A DNA stretch of 64,000 nt, from contig CAYNVS010000004.1 in NCBI GenBank assembly GCA_964400725.1, positions 62,001 to 126,000 on the forward strand, given 5' to 3'. Positions 54,859 to 62,698 of this stretch are shown here, one piece after another. Source of the stretch: CAYNVS01 sp964400725. GTDB taxonomy: Bacteria > Myxococcota_A > SURF-8 > CAYNVS01. A model generated the notes under the pieces. It was not told the DNA's origin and did no database searches. It worked only from the letters and a program-made list of their open reading frames with translations. The position numbers and the translations under genes are program-made. Every line of letters begins with the position of its first letter. The first letter of the stretch is position 1.

Positions 54859-56130
54859 ATGCAGAAAGTAATAATTCAAGGCGGAAAAAAACTTTCGGGG
54901 AGCGTTAAAATAAGCGGCGCAAAAAACGCCGCGCTGCCCATTCTATTCGCGGCTCTGCTGCCTAACGGCAAGGTAACTATCGACAACGCGCCGCGGGTAT
55001 GGGACGTAAATACGACGGTAAAGCTGCTTCAAACCTTCGGGGCGAAAGCGGAGCAGGACGGCTCGGTCGTTACGGTTGATGCGTCGAACGCGGACAACTG
55101 CAAGGCTCCTTACGAACTGGTTAAAACGATGCGGGCGTCGGTAATAGCTCTCGCCCCGTTGCTGGCGCGCTTCAGACGAGCCAAAGTCAGCCTTCCGGGC
55201 GGCTGCGCAATAGGAGCGCGTCCGGTCGATCAGCACATTATGGCTTTGAGAAAGCTCGGCGCGGAACTAGAAATAAAGCACGGCTACATTTCTGCCTCGC
55301 TGCCCAAAAAACGCTTTAAAGGAGCCCGCATTACGTTTGATATGGCGACGGTCGGCGGCACCGAGCAGACGCTAATAGCGGCCAGCGTGGCCGACGGCGT
55401 TACGGTGCTGGACAACTGCGCCCGCGAGCCGGAAGTGGTCGATTTGGCGAATTTTCTCAAGGCGATGGGCGCGAACATCGAGGGAGAAGGGACGCCGCGG
55501 ATAATTATCGAAGGGGTAAGCGAGCTTACGTCATGCGAATATAAAATCGTTCCGGACCGCATAGAGACCGGAACCTACATGGCTGCCGCGGCGATTACCG
55601 GCGGCGACGTTTTAATAGAAGAAACCTCTTCCGATTTGGTTTTGCCGATCATCGACAAGATGATGGACGCCGGCGTTAAGATTGAATCTACAAGCGGCGG
55701 AACCATCCGCGTGCAGGGGCCTGACAGACTGCTGCCGGTAAACGTATCCACTCGTCCGTATCCGGGCTTTCCGACCGATATGCAGGCGCAGTTTATGGCT
55801 ATGATGTGCGTGGCCGACGGCGTCTCGGTAATAACCGAGAACATATTCGAGAACCGTTTCATGCACGCGCTAGAATTGATGAGAATGGGCGCGGAAATAA
55901 AAATCGAAGGAAACGCGGCTTTTGTGAGAGGAGTTCAAAAACTCACCGCCGCGGACGTAATGGCGACGGATTTGCGGGCGAGCGCCTCGCTGCTTTTAGC
56001 CGGTTTGGTCGCCGAAGGCGAAACGACGGTGCGGCGCATTTATCATTTGTGGCGCGGCTACGAGAAGCTCGTGGAAAAGCTGTCGGCCTTAGGCGCGGAC
56101 GTGCGTCCGGAGCAAGACGACGAATTTTAA
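54859..56130 (+). CDS. murA: UDP-N-acetylglucosamine 1-carboxyvinyltransferase
   Basis: A 423-residue EPSP-synthase-fold enzyme that makes the first committed step of peptidoglycan synthesis. The start GSVKISGAKNAALPIL contains the UDP-GlcNAc-binding Lys-Asn. The catalytic Cys, target of fosfomycin, is Cys116 in LPGGCAIGARP. RPYPGFPTDMQAQF and the C-terminal TTVRRIYHLWRGYEKL are present. Length is normal. It lies 15 bp before the sigma-54 activator. Confidence 0.97.
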   Translation: MQKVIIQGGKKLSGSVKISGAKNAALPILFAALLPNGKVTIDNAPRVWDVNTTVKLLQTFGAKAEQDGSVVTVDASNADNCKAPYELVKTMRASVIALAPLLARFRRAKVSLPGGCAIGARPVDQHIMALRKLGAELEIKHGYISASLPKKRFKGARITFDMATVGGTEQTLIAASVADGVTVLDNCAREPEVVDLANFLKAMGANIEGEGTPRIIIEGVSELTSCEYKIVPDRIETGTYMAAAAITGGDVLIEETSSDLVLPIIDKMMDAGVKIESTSGGTIRVQGPDRLLPVNVSTRPYPGFPTDMQAQFMAMMCVADGVSVITENIFENRFMHALELMRMGAEIKIEGNAAFVRGVQKLTAADVMATDLRASASLLLAGLVAEGETTVRRIYHLWRGYEKLVEKLSALGADVRPEQDDEF

Positions 56131-56145
56131 TCGGAGAATCGCGCT

Positions 56146-57954
56146 ATGGCAAGCCTGTTAAACATGTTCAAATCGCCCGACGGAGGCGGCAAGGTCTTCC
56201 GCATTTACAAGCGTATTACGACGATTGGGGGCAGCCACGAGAACGACATCTGTATTCAGCATCCTTCCGTCGAGGAGACCCACGCGATAATAGTTTACGA
56301 CGACAAAAACTATACAATTTCGGCGGCGGGCAAAAAGGGGATTACGCTGATAAACGGCGAGAAAATTAAAAGCGCGCAGTTGAAGCATCAGGACAACGTA
56401 ACCATCGGCCAAATCAATTTGGTCTTCGACCTTTACGACGAACTATCGGGCGACGGCGAGAAGCGGCGCTTTGCGGAAATCGAAAACTACCGCAAGCTGT
56501 ATTCTTTCACGGAAAAACTTTCCGGCAAGCACGACATCGAAACGCTGCTCAACACTCTCATCGACAGCATAATCGAAATTACCAACGCGGCGAACGGATT
56601 TCTAATTCTGCGTAAAGAAGACCAAGGGCTAAACTTTACCGCGGCGCGCAACTTAAACCGCGAAACTATAAGCAACGCCGACATGTACGTCTCCGACTCG
56701 ATTATTTCGCGGGTGATTGAAACCGGAAAGCCGATTATCGTTTCCGACGCTCTGTCGGATCAGGAGTTTAAAACCAGCGCGAGCGTCCTTTCGCTAAAAC
56801 TGACTAGCGTTATGTGCGTCCCGATAAAAGAATCGGGCGAGCTGCTTGGCATAATTTACGTCGGCAACAACAACGTGGTAAATTTATTCAGCCACGACAC
56901 GCTGCAAGCGCTTGAAATATTTGCGGCGCAGGCGGCGTTGATTATTAAAAACGCTCTTCTGGTGCGGGAGCTTCAGCGCGACGTGGAGGAGCTGTCTATC
57001 AGCATTCAATCAATGCGCTTCGGCTCTCTCATCGGTTCGTGCGCCGGAATGATGGAGATATACAAACGCATCGAGCGCATAGCGGCGGTGGACGTTCCGG
57101 TGCTTGTGCTCGGCGAAACCGGCACCGGCAAAGAGCTTGTCGCAAGAGAAATACACCAGAAGTCGAACCGAAAGAACGGGGCGCTAGTGGTCGTCAACTG
57201 CGGCGCAATTCCTGAGAATTTGCTCGAAAGCGAGCTTTTCGGCCATAAAAAGGGGGCGTTTACCGGCGCGCTTTACGATAAAATCGGCAAATTCAAACAG
57301 GCCGACGGCGGAACGCTCTTTCTCGACGAAATCGGCGACATGCCTCTGACTTTGCAGGTGAAAATACTGCGCGCAATTGAAGAGCGGGTAATCGTCCCCA
57401 TCGGCGGCTCCAAACCTGAAAACGTAGATATACGAATAGTCGCGGCGACTAACAAAGACCTTGAAAAAATGATTGCGGAAGGGACTTACCGGGAAGACTT
57501 GTTCTACAGGCTGAACGTAATTTCGCTCAATCTGCCGCCGCTGCGCGACCGAAAAGAGGACGTCGAATTGATTGCGCGGTTCTTTTTGGCCAAATATACC
57601 AGCGAGTACAAACGCCCAGAAATAAAAGGCTTCAGTCCTTCGGCGCTTTCGCTCATGCGCCGTTACCGCTGGCCGGGGAACGTGCGAGAGCTGGAAAACG
57701 CGGTTAAAAAAGGAGTAATCCTATGCGACAAGGCTCTAGTTTCGCCCGAAGATATGGGAATATCGGAGGAAAGAAGGGAAAATCTGTCGATTAAACCGCT
57801 TGCCGAGGCTAAAGAGGAATGGCAGAGAGAATATATTTTAAGAGCTCTTGAGGCGAACGACCAAAACCGAACCAAAACCGCGGAAATTCTCGACGTGGAT
57901 CCTCGGACGATTTTCAGATATTTGGAAAAAGTGGACGCCGACAAGAAAAAATAA
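56146..57954 (+). CDS. Sigma-54-dependent activator with FHA and GAF sensor domains
   Basis: A 602-residue enhancer-binding protein: FHA domain (about 18-95), GAF domain (about 125-275), AAA+ domain with Walker A GETGTGKE (about 324) and the sigma-54 contact loop GAFTGA (about 370), Walker B LFLDEIGDMP, arginine-finger region, and a C-terminal Fis-type helix-turn-helix (NRTKTAEILDVDPRTIFRYL). It can therefore respond to phosphothreonine partners through FHA, and to a small molecule through GAF, and activate RpoN promoters. Such FHA activators are characteristic of Myxococcota-like bacteria. No -24/-12 site is evident in the window. Confidence 0.95.
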   Translation: MASLLNMFKSPDGGGKVFRIYKRITTIGGSHENDICIQHPSVEETHAIIVYDDKNYTISAAGKKGITLINGEKIKSAQLKHQDNVTIGQINLVFDLYDELSGDGEKRRFAEIENYRKLYSFTEKLSGKHDIETLLNTLIDSIIEITNAANGFLILRKEDQGLNFTAARNLNRETISNADMYVSDSIISRVIETGKPIIVSDALSDQEFKTSASVLSLKLTSVMCVPIKESGELLGIIYVGNNNVVNLFSHDTLQALEIFAAQAALIIKNALLVRELQRDVEELSISIQSMRFGSLIGSCAGMMEIYKRIERIAAVDVPVLVLGETGTGKELVAREIHQKSNRKNGALVVVNCGAIPENLLESELFGHKKGAFTGALYDKIGKFKQADGGTLFLDEIGDMPLTLQVKILRAIEERVIVPIGGSKPENVDIRIVAATNKDLEKMIAEGTYREDLFYRLNVISLNLPPLRDRKEDVELIARFFLAKYTSEYKRPEIKGFSPSALSLMRRYRWPGNVRELENAVKKGVILCDKALVSPEDMGISEERRENLSIKPLAEAKEEWQREYILRALEANDQNRTKTAEILDVDPRTIFRYLEKVDADKKK

Positions 57955-57985
57955 CCATAAATTTTGTTGGGTTTTTCAATAAAAG

Positions 57986-58015
57986 CAAACGCCTCCCTAA
58001 GGGAGGCGTTTGTCT
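57986..58015. terminator. Bidirectional terminator
   Basis: A 12-bp stem, CAAACGCCTCCC / GGGAGGCGTTTG with loop TAA, with a short T run on each strand (TCTTT on plus; CTTTTATTG on minus). It ends the sigma-54 activator transcript and the minus-strand pyrG-folC-small gene run. Confidence 0.9.
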
Positions 58016-58088
58016 TTGCAAATCCCAAATAATAACGCGCTTTAGAACCGGCTCAAAGCGCGAATGTCGTCGAAATGCTTTTTGATTT

Positions 58089-58268
58089 CTACTTTTTTTT
58101 GTAAACGTTAAGGCCTATTTTGGTGTTTTCGTAACCGGGAATAACCGCGTTCCCTTCGGTGGTGGCGACTATAATGGTTTTGCCGCTGGCGGACGGACCG
58201 AACTCTTTGGCGAGGTCAACGGTGATAGTCATTATGTTGTTCTCAACCTTAATATCCACGTTCTTCAT
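58089..58268 (-). CDS. 59-residue conserved-looking small protein
   Basis: ATG at 58268 with GGAGG 7 nt upstream, TAG at 58089. The peptide begins MKNVDIKVENNIMTITVDLA and goes on with KEFGPSASGKTIIVATTEG, ending IGLNVYKKK. Alternating hydrophobic residues suggest a small beta sandwich; there is no signal peptide or membrane helix. It is encoded 163 bp downstream of folC and before the terminator. The pattern gives an impression of a conserved cytoplasmic protein, but I cannot name a family. Confidence 0.8.
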   Translation of the reverse strand: MKNVDIKVENNIMTITVDLAKEFGPSASGKTIIVATTEGNAVIPGYENTKIGLNVYKKK

Positions 58269-58431
58269 GCGTATTCCTCCGATATGTATATGTTATTTCC
58301 GCATTGCGTAAAATGAGTAAACAAATTTCACCGTTTTGACTTCTTTTGCTTTGCGCTCAAATTCTTATATGCCGTTCATACGATTATTTTATAGCTTAAA
58401 ATGATAAAAATGTAAAGTTAGAAATATTTTT

Positions 58432-59745
58432 TTACCGCCGCGCCAATTTCTCTCGAATCGGCGTCCCTTCGGCTTCAAGCGTCTGGCAAATGGCGCCGAG
58501 CATGTAAAACGAGCCGGCTGCGACGATTAGCCCGTCCGGCGGGGCGACGGCTCTCGCAATAGAAAGAGCCTCCGATGGCGTTTCCGCCAGAACGACTTTG
58601 CTTTTGTCGGCAATAAATTCAAGCAGCTTCGACGGTTCCGAGGCTCTGTCGGAAAGCGGTTTGGCGAGTATTATTTTAGAAAATACGCTTTCCAGCGCCT
58701 TAAGCATGCTTTTTACGTCTTTATCGGCGAGAATGCCGATGATTCCGACTCGTTTATCGAGCGGATATTCGCTTAAATCGTCAAGGTAATTTGTAAGCGC
58801 TTCAATTCCGTCAGGATTATGCGCCACGTCCAATAGTATATGAGGGCGGCGGGTCGCAACTAGTTGAAGCCGCGCAGGCCAGACGGCGTTTTGCAGTCCG
58901 AAGGCGATTGAGTCGTCGTTAGCCCGCCAAACGCCTAAGCGGTTTCCGGCCGTTATGCACTCAACGGCGGCCGCCGCATTGTCGAACTGGCGCGCGCCTT
59001 TCAACGAGAGAGAGCCGGGCAGAACGACCGCATGACTTTCTCCGCCGCGCAGATTGGTCGAACGATAAAGCGACGGACGTTTCTCTGCGCGCAAAAAAGC
59101 CGCTTCCGCGCCGATTTTTGCCGCGAAACCGGCAAGCGTTTTAAGAGCTTTCTCGCTTTGAGGCGCAATTACCGCGGGAACGCCCCGCTGCATAGTTCCG
59201 GCTTTTTCCATGGCGATTTTCTCAACTGTATCGCCTAAATACTGCATATGATCCATCGCTATATGCGTAATTACGTTGATTTTTCGGTTTCTCAGCGCGG
59301 TAGTCGCGTCGTAACGGCCGCCCATTCCGGTTTCGATAATTGCAGCGGCGACTTTTTCGGCCTTAAACGCAAGCGCCGCCGCCGCGACCGTAATTTCAAA
59401 ATAAGTCGCTTCGATTCCGTTCTTTTCCGCCGCCGTTCTCGTCCGGTCAAGCGCTTCCGCAAGCGCGTCGTCTTCGAGAAAGCGGAAATTGACGAGAAAG
59501 CGCTCCCTGACGTCTATCAGATGAGGAGATGTAAAAAGGCCGGTTTTTAATCCGGCGGCTCGCAGCGAACGCTCGACGAAAGCGCAGACCGAGCCTTTGC
59601 CGTTGGTTCCGGCGACGTGAACCGAAACGAAAGATTCGTCCGGTCTCTCCAGCGCGTCCAACAGCCTGTTGATATTGTCAAGCCCAGGCCGTACGCCGAA
59701 CATCTCCTTGGACGCAAGCCACGCCAGCGCTTCGTTTATTTTCAT
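58432..59745 (-). CDS. folC: Folylpolyglutamate/dihydrofolate synthase
   Basis: A 437-residue Mur-ligase-like enzyme. The P-loop is HVAGTNGKGSVCAF (about 43-56); LFTSPHLIDVRERF, GMGGRYDATTALRN, THIAMDHMQYLGDTVEKIAMEKA (shown here in part as AMDHMQYLGDTVEKIA) and LLDVAHNPDGIEAL are family hallmarks. It adds glutamate to dihydropteroate and/or folates. The ATG is 13 nt after the pyrG stop. Together with folK it shows an own folate pathway. Confidence 0.95.
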   Translation of the reverse strand: MKINEALAWLASKEMFGVRPGLDNINRLLDALERPDESFVSVHVAGTNGKGSVCAFVERSLRAAGLKTGLFTSPHLIDVRERFLVNFRFLEDDALAEALDRTRTAAEKNGIEATYFEITVAAAALAFKAEKVAAAIIETGMGGRYDATTALRNRKINVITHIAMDHMQYLGDTVEKIAMEKAGTMQRGVPAVIAPQSEKALKTLAGFAAKIGAEAAFLRAEKRPSLYRSTNLRGGESHAVVLPGSLSLKGARQFDNAAAAVECITAGNRLGVWRANDDSIAFGLQNAVWPARLQLVATRRPHILLDVAHNPDGIEALTNYLDDLSEYPLDKRVGIIGILADKDVKSMLKALESVFSKIILAKPLSDRASEPSKLLEFIADKSKVVLAETPSEALSIARAVAPPDGLIVAAGSFYMLGAICQTLEAEGTPIREKLARR

Positions 59746-59758
59746 AAAACGGCGGCCG

Positions 59759-61414
59759 TCAGTTCGTTTTGGTTTTCAGTTTTAACGCGGTTTCAATCAG
59801 ACGCAAAAACATCGGAGCCGGAGCTTCGAGCCTGCTTGTAAGCTCAGGGTGGAACTGCGCGCCGACAAAGTAAGGATGACCTGGCAGTTCCATGACTTGC
59901 ATGATTTTTTTGTCTTTCGTGTAACCGCTGAAAACCAGCCCGCCGCCTTTGGAAAGCGTAGCGACGTAATCGGGGTTGACTTCGTAACGGTGGCGGAACC
60001 GCTCGCGTATAACTTCCTTGCCGTAAATTTCCGCCGCCAGCGAACCTTTCTTTAAATAAACGTCGTGGCCGCCAAGCCGCATCGTCGCGCCCTTTTGCAC
60101 CACTTCAAGCTGCTCAGGCAGAATGCAGACTACCGGGTCTTCTACCGTTACGCCGGACGCGTTGTCGGCCAGCACCTCCGTCGTGTTGGCTTTTCCTATG
60201 CCGCAGACGTTGCGGGCGTATTCGACGACTGCGAGCTGCATTCCGTAGCAGATTCCGAGCAGAGGAATATTATTTTCGCGGCAGCGGCGTATGACCTGAA
60301 TTTTTCCTTCAACGCCGCGGCTGCCGAATCCGCCCGGCACTATCACCGCGTCGATGCCTTCCATCATTTTATCGAGCGTCGTCGCGCCGGTCTCAAGGTC
60401 TGTCGTTTCAATCCAAACGACGTCTATATTTGCGTCAACGTGCGCCTTGGCGTGGGCAATCGCTTCCAGTATGGAAGCGTAGGAATCGTGCAGCCGCACG
60501 TATTTGCCCGCAATCGCGAGTTTTATAGTCGGGCAGCCTTCGCATTTCTTTTCGTTATCGAGCCTATCTACAAGAGCGCGCCATTTGGCGAGGTTCGGGG
60601 GGGAATAAATTTTGAGTTTCTGATGCAAAAGTTCCGGAATTCCCTCTTTGTCGAATATCAGCGGAATGCGGTAAACCGTCGAAACGTCCAATCCCGTTAC
60701 TACCGCGTCTTTATCGACGTTGCAGAACAGCGCTATTTTGCGCTTTATGTCGTCCGTTAAGTATTCGGAGCAGCGCGCAATAATAATGTCGGGCCAAATG
60801 CCGCGCTCGTTGAGAAGTTTTACCGACTGCTGCGTCGGCTTGGTCTTTTGCTCGTGCACGCCGGAAGGAATCGGAATGTAGGTCAGATGCACGAACGCTA
60901 TATTTTCGTCGCCGACGTCCTGCTTGAGCTGGCGGACGCTTTCAAGGTAAAGCTCGTTCTCCATGTCGCCAACGGTGCCGCCGATTTCGATTAAAATAAT
61001 ATCCGCGCCTTCCTGTTTTGCGATTTTTTTAAAGTGCTCCTTTATAACGTCGGTTACCTGCGGAATATATTGCACGGTGCGGCCTAAATAGTCTCCGTTG
61101 CGCTCCTTGTCGAGTATCTGCTTGAAAACTTTCCCCATCGTGAGGTTCCACTCGAACTTCGTTTTAATTCCGAGAAAACGCTCGTAGTGGCCGAAGTCCA
61201 TATCGACTTCGCCGCCGTCGTCCAATACGAAGACTTCGCCGTGTTCAATTGGGTTCATCGTTCCGGGGTCGGTGTTAAGGTAGCCGTCGCATTTTATAGG
61301 AACGACCTTGAGCCTGCTTTTCAACAGGTTTCCCATCGCCGCCGTAGCGATTCCCTTGCCCAGACCGCTCAACACTCCGCCCGTAACCACGATATACTTT
61401 GTTTTCTTAGTCAT
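59759..61414 (-). CDS. pyrG: CTP synthase
   Basis: A 551-residue enzyme converting UTP, ATP and glutamine to CTP. The synthetase domain opens VVTGGVLSGLGKGI and has GTMNPIEHGEVFVLDDGGE. The glutaminase domain has the nucleophile Cys in LLGICYGMQ and the His-Glu of QFHPE. Length is normal. A palindrome lies just before the start (61426-61442) and a promoter lies at 61499-61526. folC follows in the same direction. Confidence 0.97.
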   Translation of the reverse strand: MTKKTKYIVVTGGVLSGLGKGIATAAMGNLLKSRLKVVPIKCDGYLNTDPGTMNPIEHGEVFVLDDGGEVDMDFGHYERFLGIKTKFEWNLTMGKVFKQILDKERNGDYLGRTVQYIPQVTDVIKEHFKKIAKQEGADIILIEIGGTVGDMENELYLESVRQLKQDVGDENIAFVHLTYIPIPSGVHEQKTKPTQQSVKLLNERGIWPDIIIARCSEYLTDDIKRKIALFCNVDKDAVVTGLDVSTVYRIPLIFDKEGIPELLHQKLKIYSPPNLAKWRALVDRLDNEKKCEGCPTIKLAIAGKYVRLHDSYASILEAIAHAKAHVDANIDVVWIETTDLETGATTLDKMMEGIDAVIVPGGFGSRGVEGKIQVIRRCRENNIPLLGICYGMQLAVVEYARNVCGIGKANTTEVLADNASGVTVEDPVVCILPEQLEVVQKGATMRLGGHDVYLKKGSLAAEIYGKEVIRERFRHRYEVNPDYVATLSKGGGLVFSGYTKDKKIMQVMELPGHPYFVGAQFHPELTSRLEAPAPMFLRLIETALKLKTKTN

Positions 61415-61425
61415 GCAGCCTGCCT

Positions 61426-61442
61426 GTAAAATGCAATTTTAC
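61426..61442. promoter_or_regulatory. Palindrome in the pyrG leader
   Basis: GTAAAAT-GCA-ATTTTAC (7-bp arms, 17 bp) ends 12 nt before the pyrG ATG. It could be an operator or an RNA hairpin covering the ribosome-binding region. Confidence 0.45.
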
Positions 61443-61498
61443 CGTAGATGCGCAAATGTGAATCAAAGCCGACCCTTCTACTTTTTCACGGGATTATA

Positions 61499-61526
61499 AA
61501 TATAACAAAGTAAGGGCGCTTTACAA
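61499..61526 (-). promoter_or_regulatory. Promoter of pyrG-folC
   Basis: Minus-strand TTGTAA (61526-61521) and TATATT (61504-61499) with a 16-bp spacer; the leader is about 80 nt. Beyond it, the plus-strand region up to 61728 holds no gene that I can support. Confidence 0.55.
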
Positions 61527-61728
61527 GCGAAAGTGAACGAAAACGAAAAAATAATCTTACCCGTCCCTGATTCTTTCCTGACTCATCCCCGCTTTGCATA
61601 AAAAACTGGGGACGGATTGGCTCAGGCCGGAAGATAGAGTTTTTTGTTTGCCGTTGCTCTTTTTGTTTTTTAAGTTAAACTCTCTTTTAATGGGCGAGGG
61701 AGCCGTTTGGCGCGAATGCGAGGTTTTT

Positions 61729-62610
61729 ATGTGGCTTGTATGGACGATATTGGCCTGTTTAGGTTTCGGCGTCGGCAGCGCTATGCAGAAACAAGGCATG
61801 GCGGCTAAGCTGCCCAAATTAACTTTGGCCGAGGCTTTAACGGGGTGGAAGCGGATAGCGGCGACGCTGTTGAAAAACAAAATTTGGCTTTTGGGAATGA
61901 TAATTGATCTTTCCGGCGGAATTTGTTTTTTATTCGCCGTCAACGAGGGCGAAATATCTCTAGTGCAGCCGATAGTAAACGTAAACGTAGCCATAGCGAT
62001 GCTTGCGGGCGTTATCGTTTTGAAGGAAAGACTGTCGGCGGCGGAATGGGCGGGCGCGGCGATAATGATGACCGGCGCGGTAATTTTGTCGCAGGCCGGC
62101 GGCGGCGAAGGGGCGTCCGCGCCGATTGCAGGAAGCCCGCATATTATGTGGGCGGTAGTCATCTGCTCGGCTGCGGTTGTAACTGCTTTGGCGTGCGCCA
62201 GAATTTTCGCCGATAAAATTGGTCCGGAGACGTTTCTTTCGGCGGCGGCGGGTTTGTCGTTCGGTCTTGGGACGGTTTTCATAAAATTGGCGACCGTTTC
62301 GCTTTCGGGCGCCGGCGAGAGTTTCTCCGTTCATTTGCTTCGGGAAATTTTCGCTAACCTTGCGGTATGGGGCATTATAATAACCAACGCAATAGGGTTC
62401 GCGTTGTTTCAGGCGGCCTTTTCGCACGGACGCGTGGCGATAGTCTCGCCGCTGACGACCAACTCGTCGGTGGTAATACCTGTAGCGATAGGCGTTTACG
62501 CTTTCGGCGAGCCGGCGGGCGCGCTTAAAATCACAGGAATCGCGGTAATCGTTTTCGGAACGCTTTTGTTGTTTCTAAAACCCGCGTCTGTAAAATCCGC
62601 CGACCATTGA
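61729..62610 (+). CDS. EamA/DMT-family transporter
   Basis: A 293-residue inner-membrane protein with ten helices in two EamA-type halves. It has FLFAVNEGEISLVQPIVNVN at the end of the first half and VAIVSPLTTNSSVVIPVAIG in the second. Substrates of the family are small metabolites and cannot be predicted here. The ATG at 61729 (GAGG 9 nt upstream) gives the normal family length; an upstream frame from 61594 would add 45 residues without a signal or family match. No ribosomal or regulatory element is evident. Confidence 0.88.
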   Translation: MWLVWTILACLGFGVGSAMQKQGMAAKLPKLTLAEALTGWKRIAATLLKNKIWLLGMIIDLSGGICFLFAVNEGEISLVQPIVNVNVAIAMLAGVIVLKERLSAAEWAGAAIMMTGAVILSQAGGGEGASAPIAGSPHIMWAVVICSAAVVTALACARIFADKIGPETFLSAAAGLSFGLGTVFIKLATVSLSGAGESFSVHLLREIFANLAVWGIIITNAIGFALFQAAFSHGRVAIVSPLTTNSSVVIPVAIGVYAFGEPAGALKITGIAVIVFGTLLLFLKPASVKSADH

Positions 62611-62656
62611 CGCGGTTGTTTTTTTAACGTTTTTATATATTAAAAAAAAGGAAATA

Positions 62657-62698
62657 ATGGCTGCAAATTCTTTAATTATACAAGGCCGCAACCCATGA
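62657..62698 (+). CDS. Candidate 13-residue leader peptide
   Basis: ATG at 62657 after AAAAGGAAATA encodes MAANSLIIQGRNP; the stop TGA overlaps the ATG of the transporter (ATGA at 62695-62698). The arrangement allows translational coupling of the transporter to this short frame. It may be chance. Confidence 0.3.
   Translation: MAANSLIIQGRNP

Noticed and set aside
61557..62282. A 241-codon minus-strand frame
   Set aside because: Antisense to the EamA transporter; Thr/Pro/Ser-rich with no domain.
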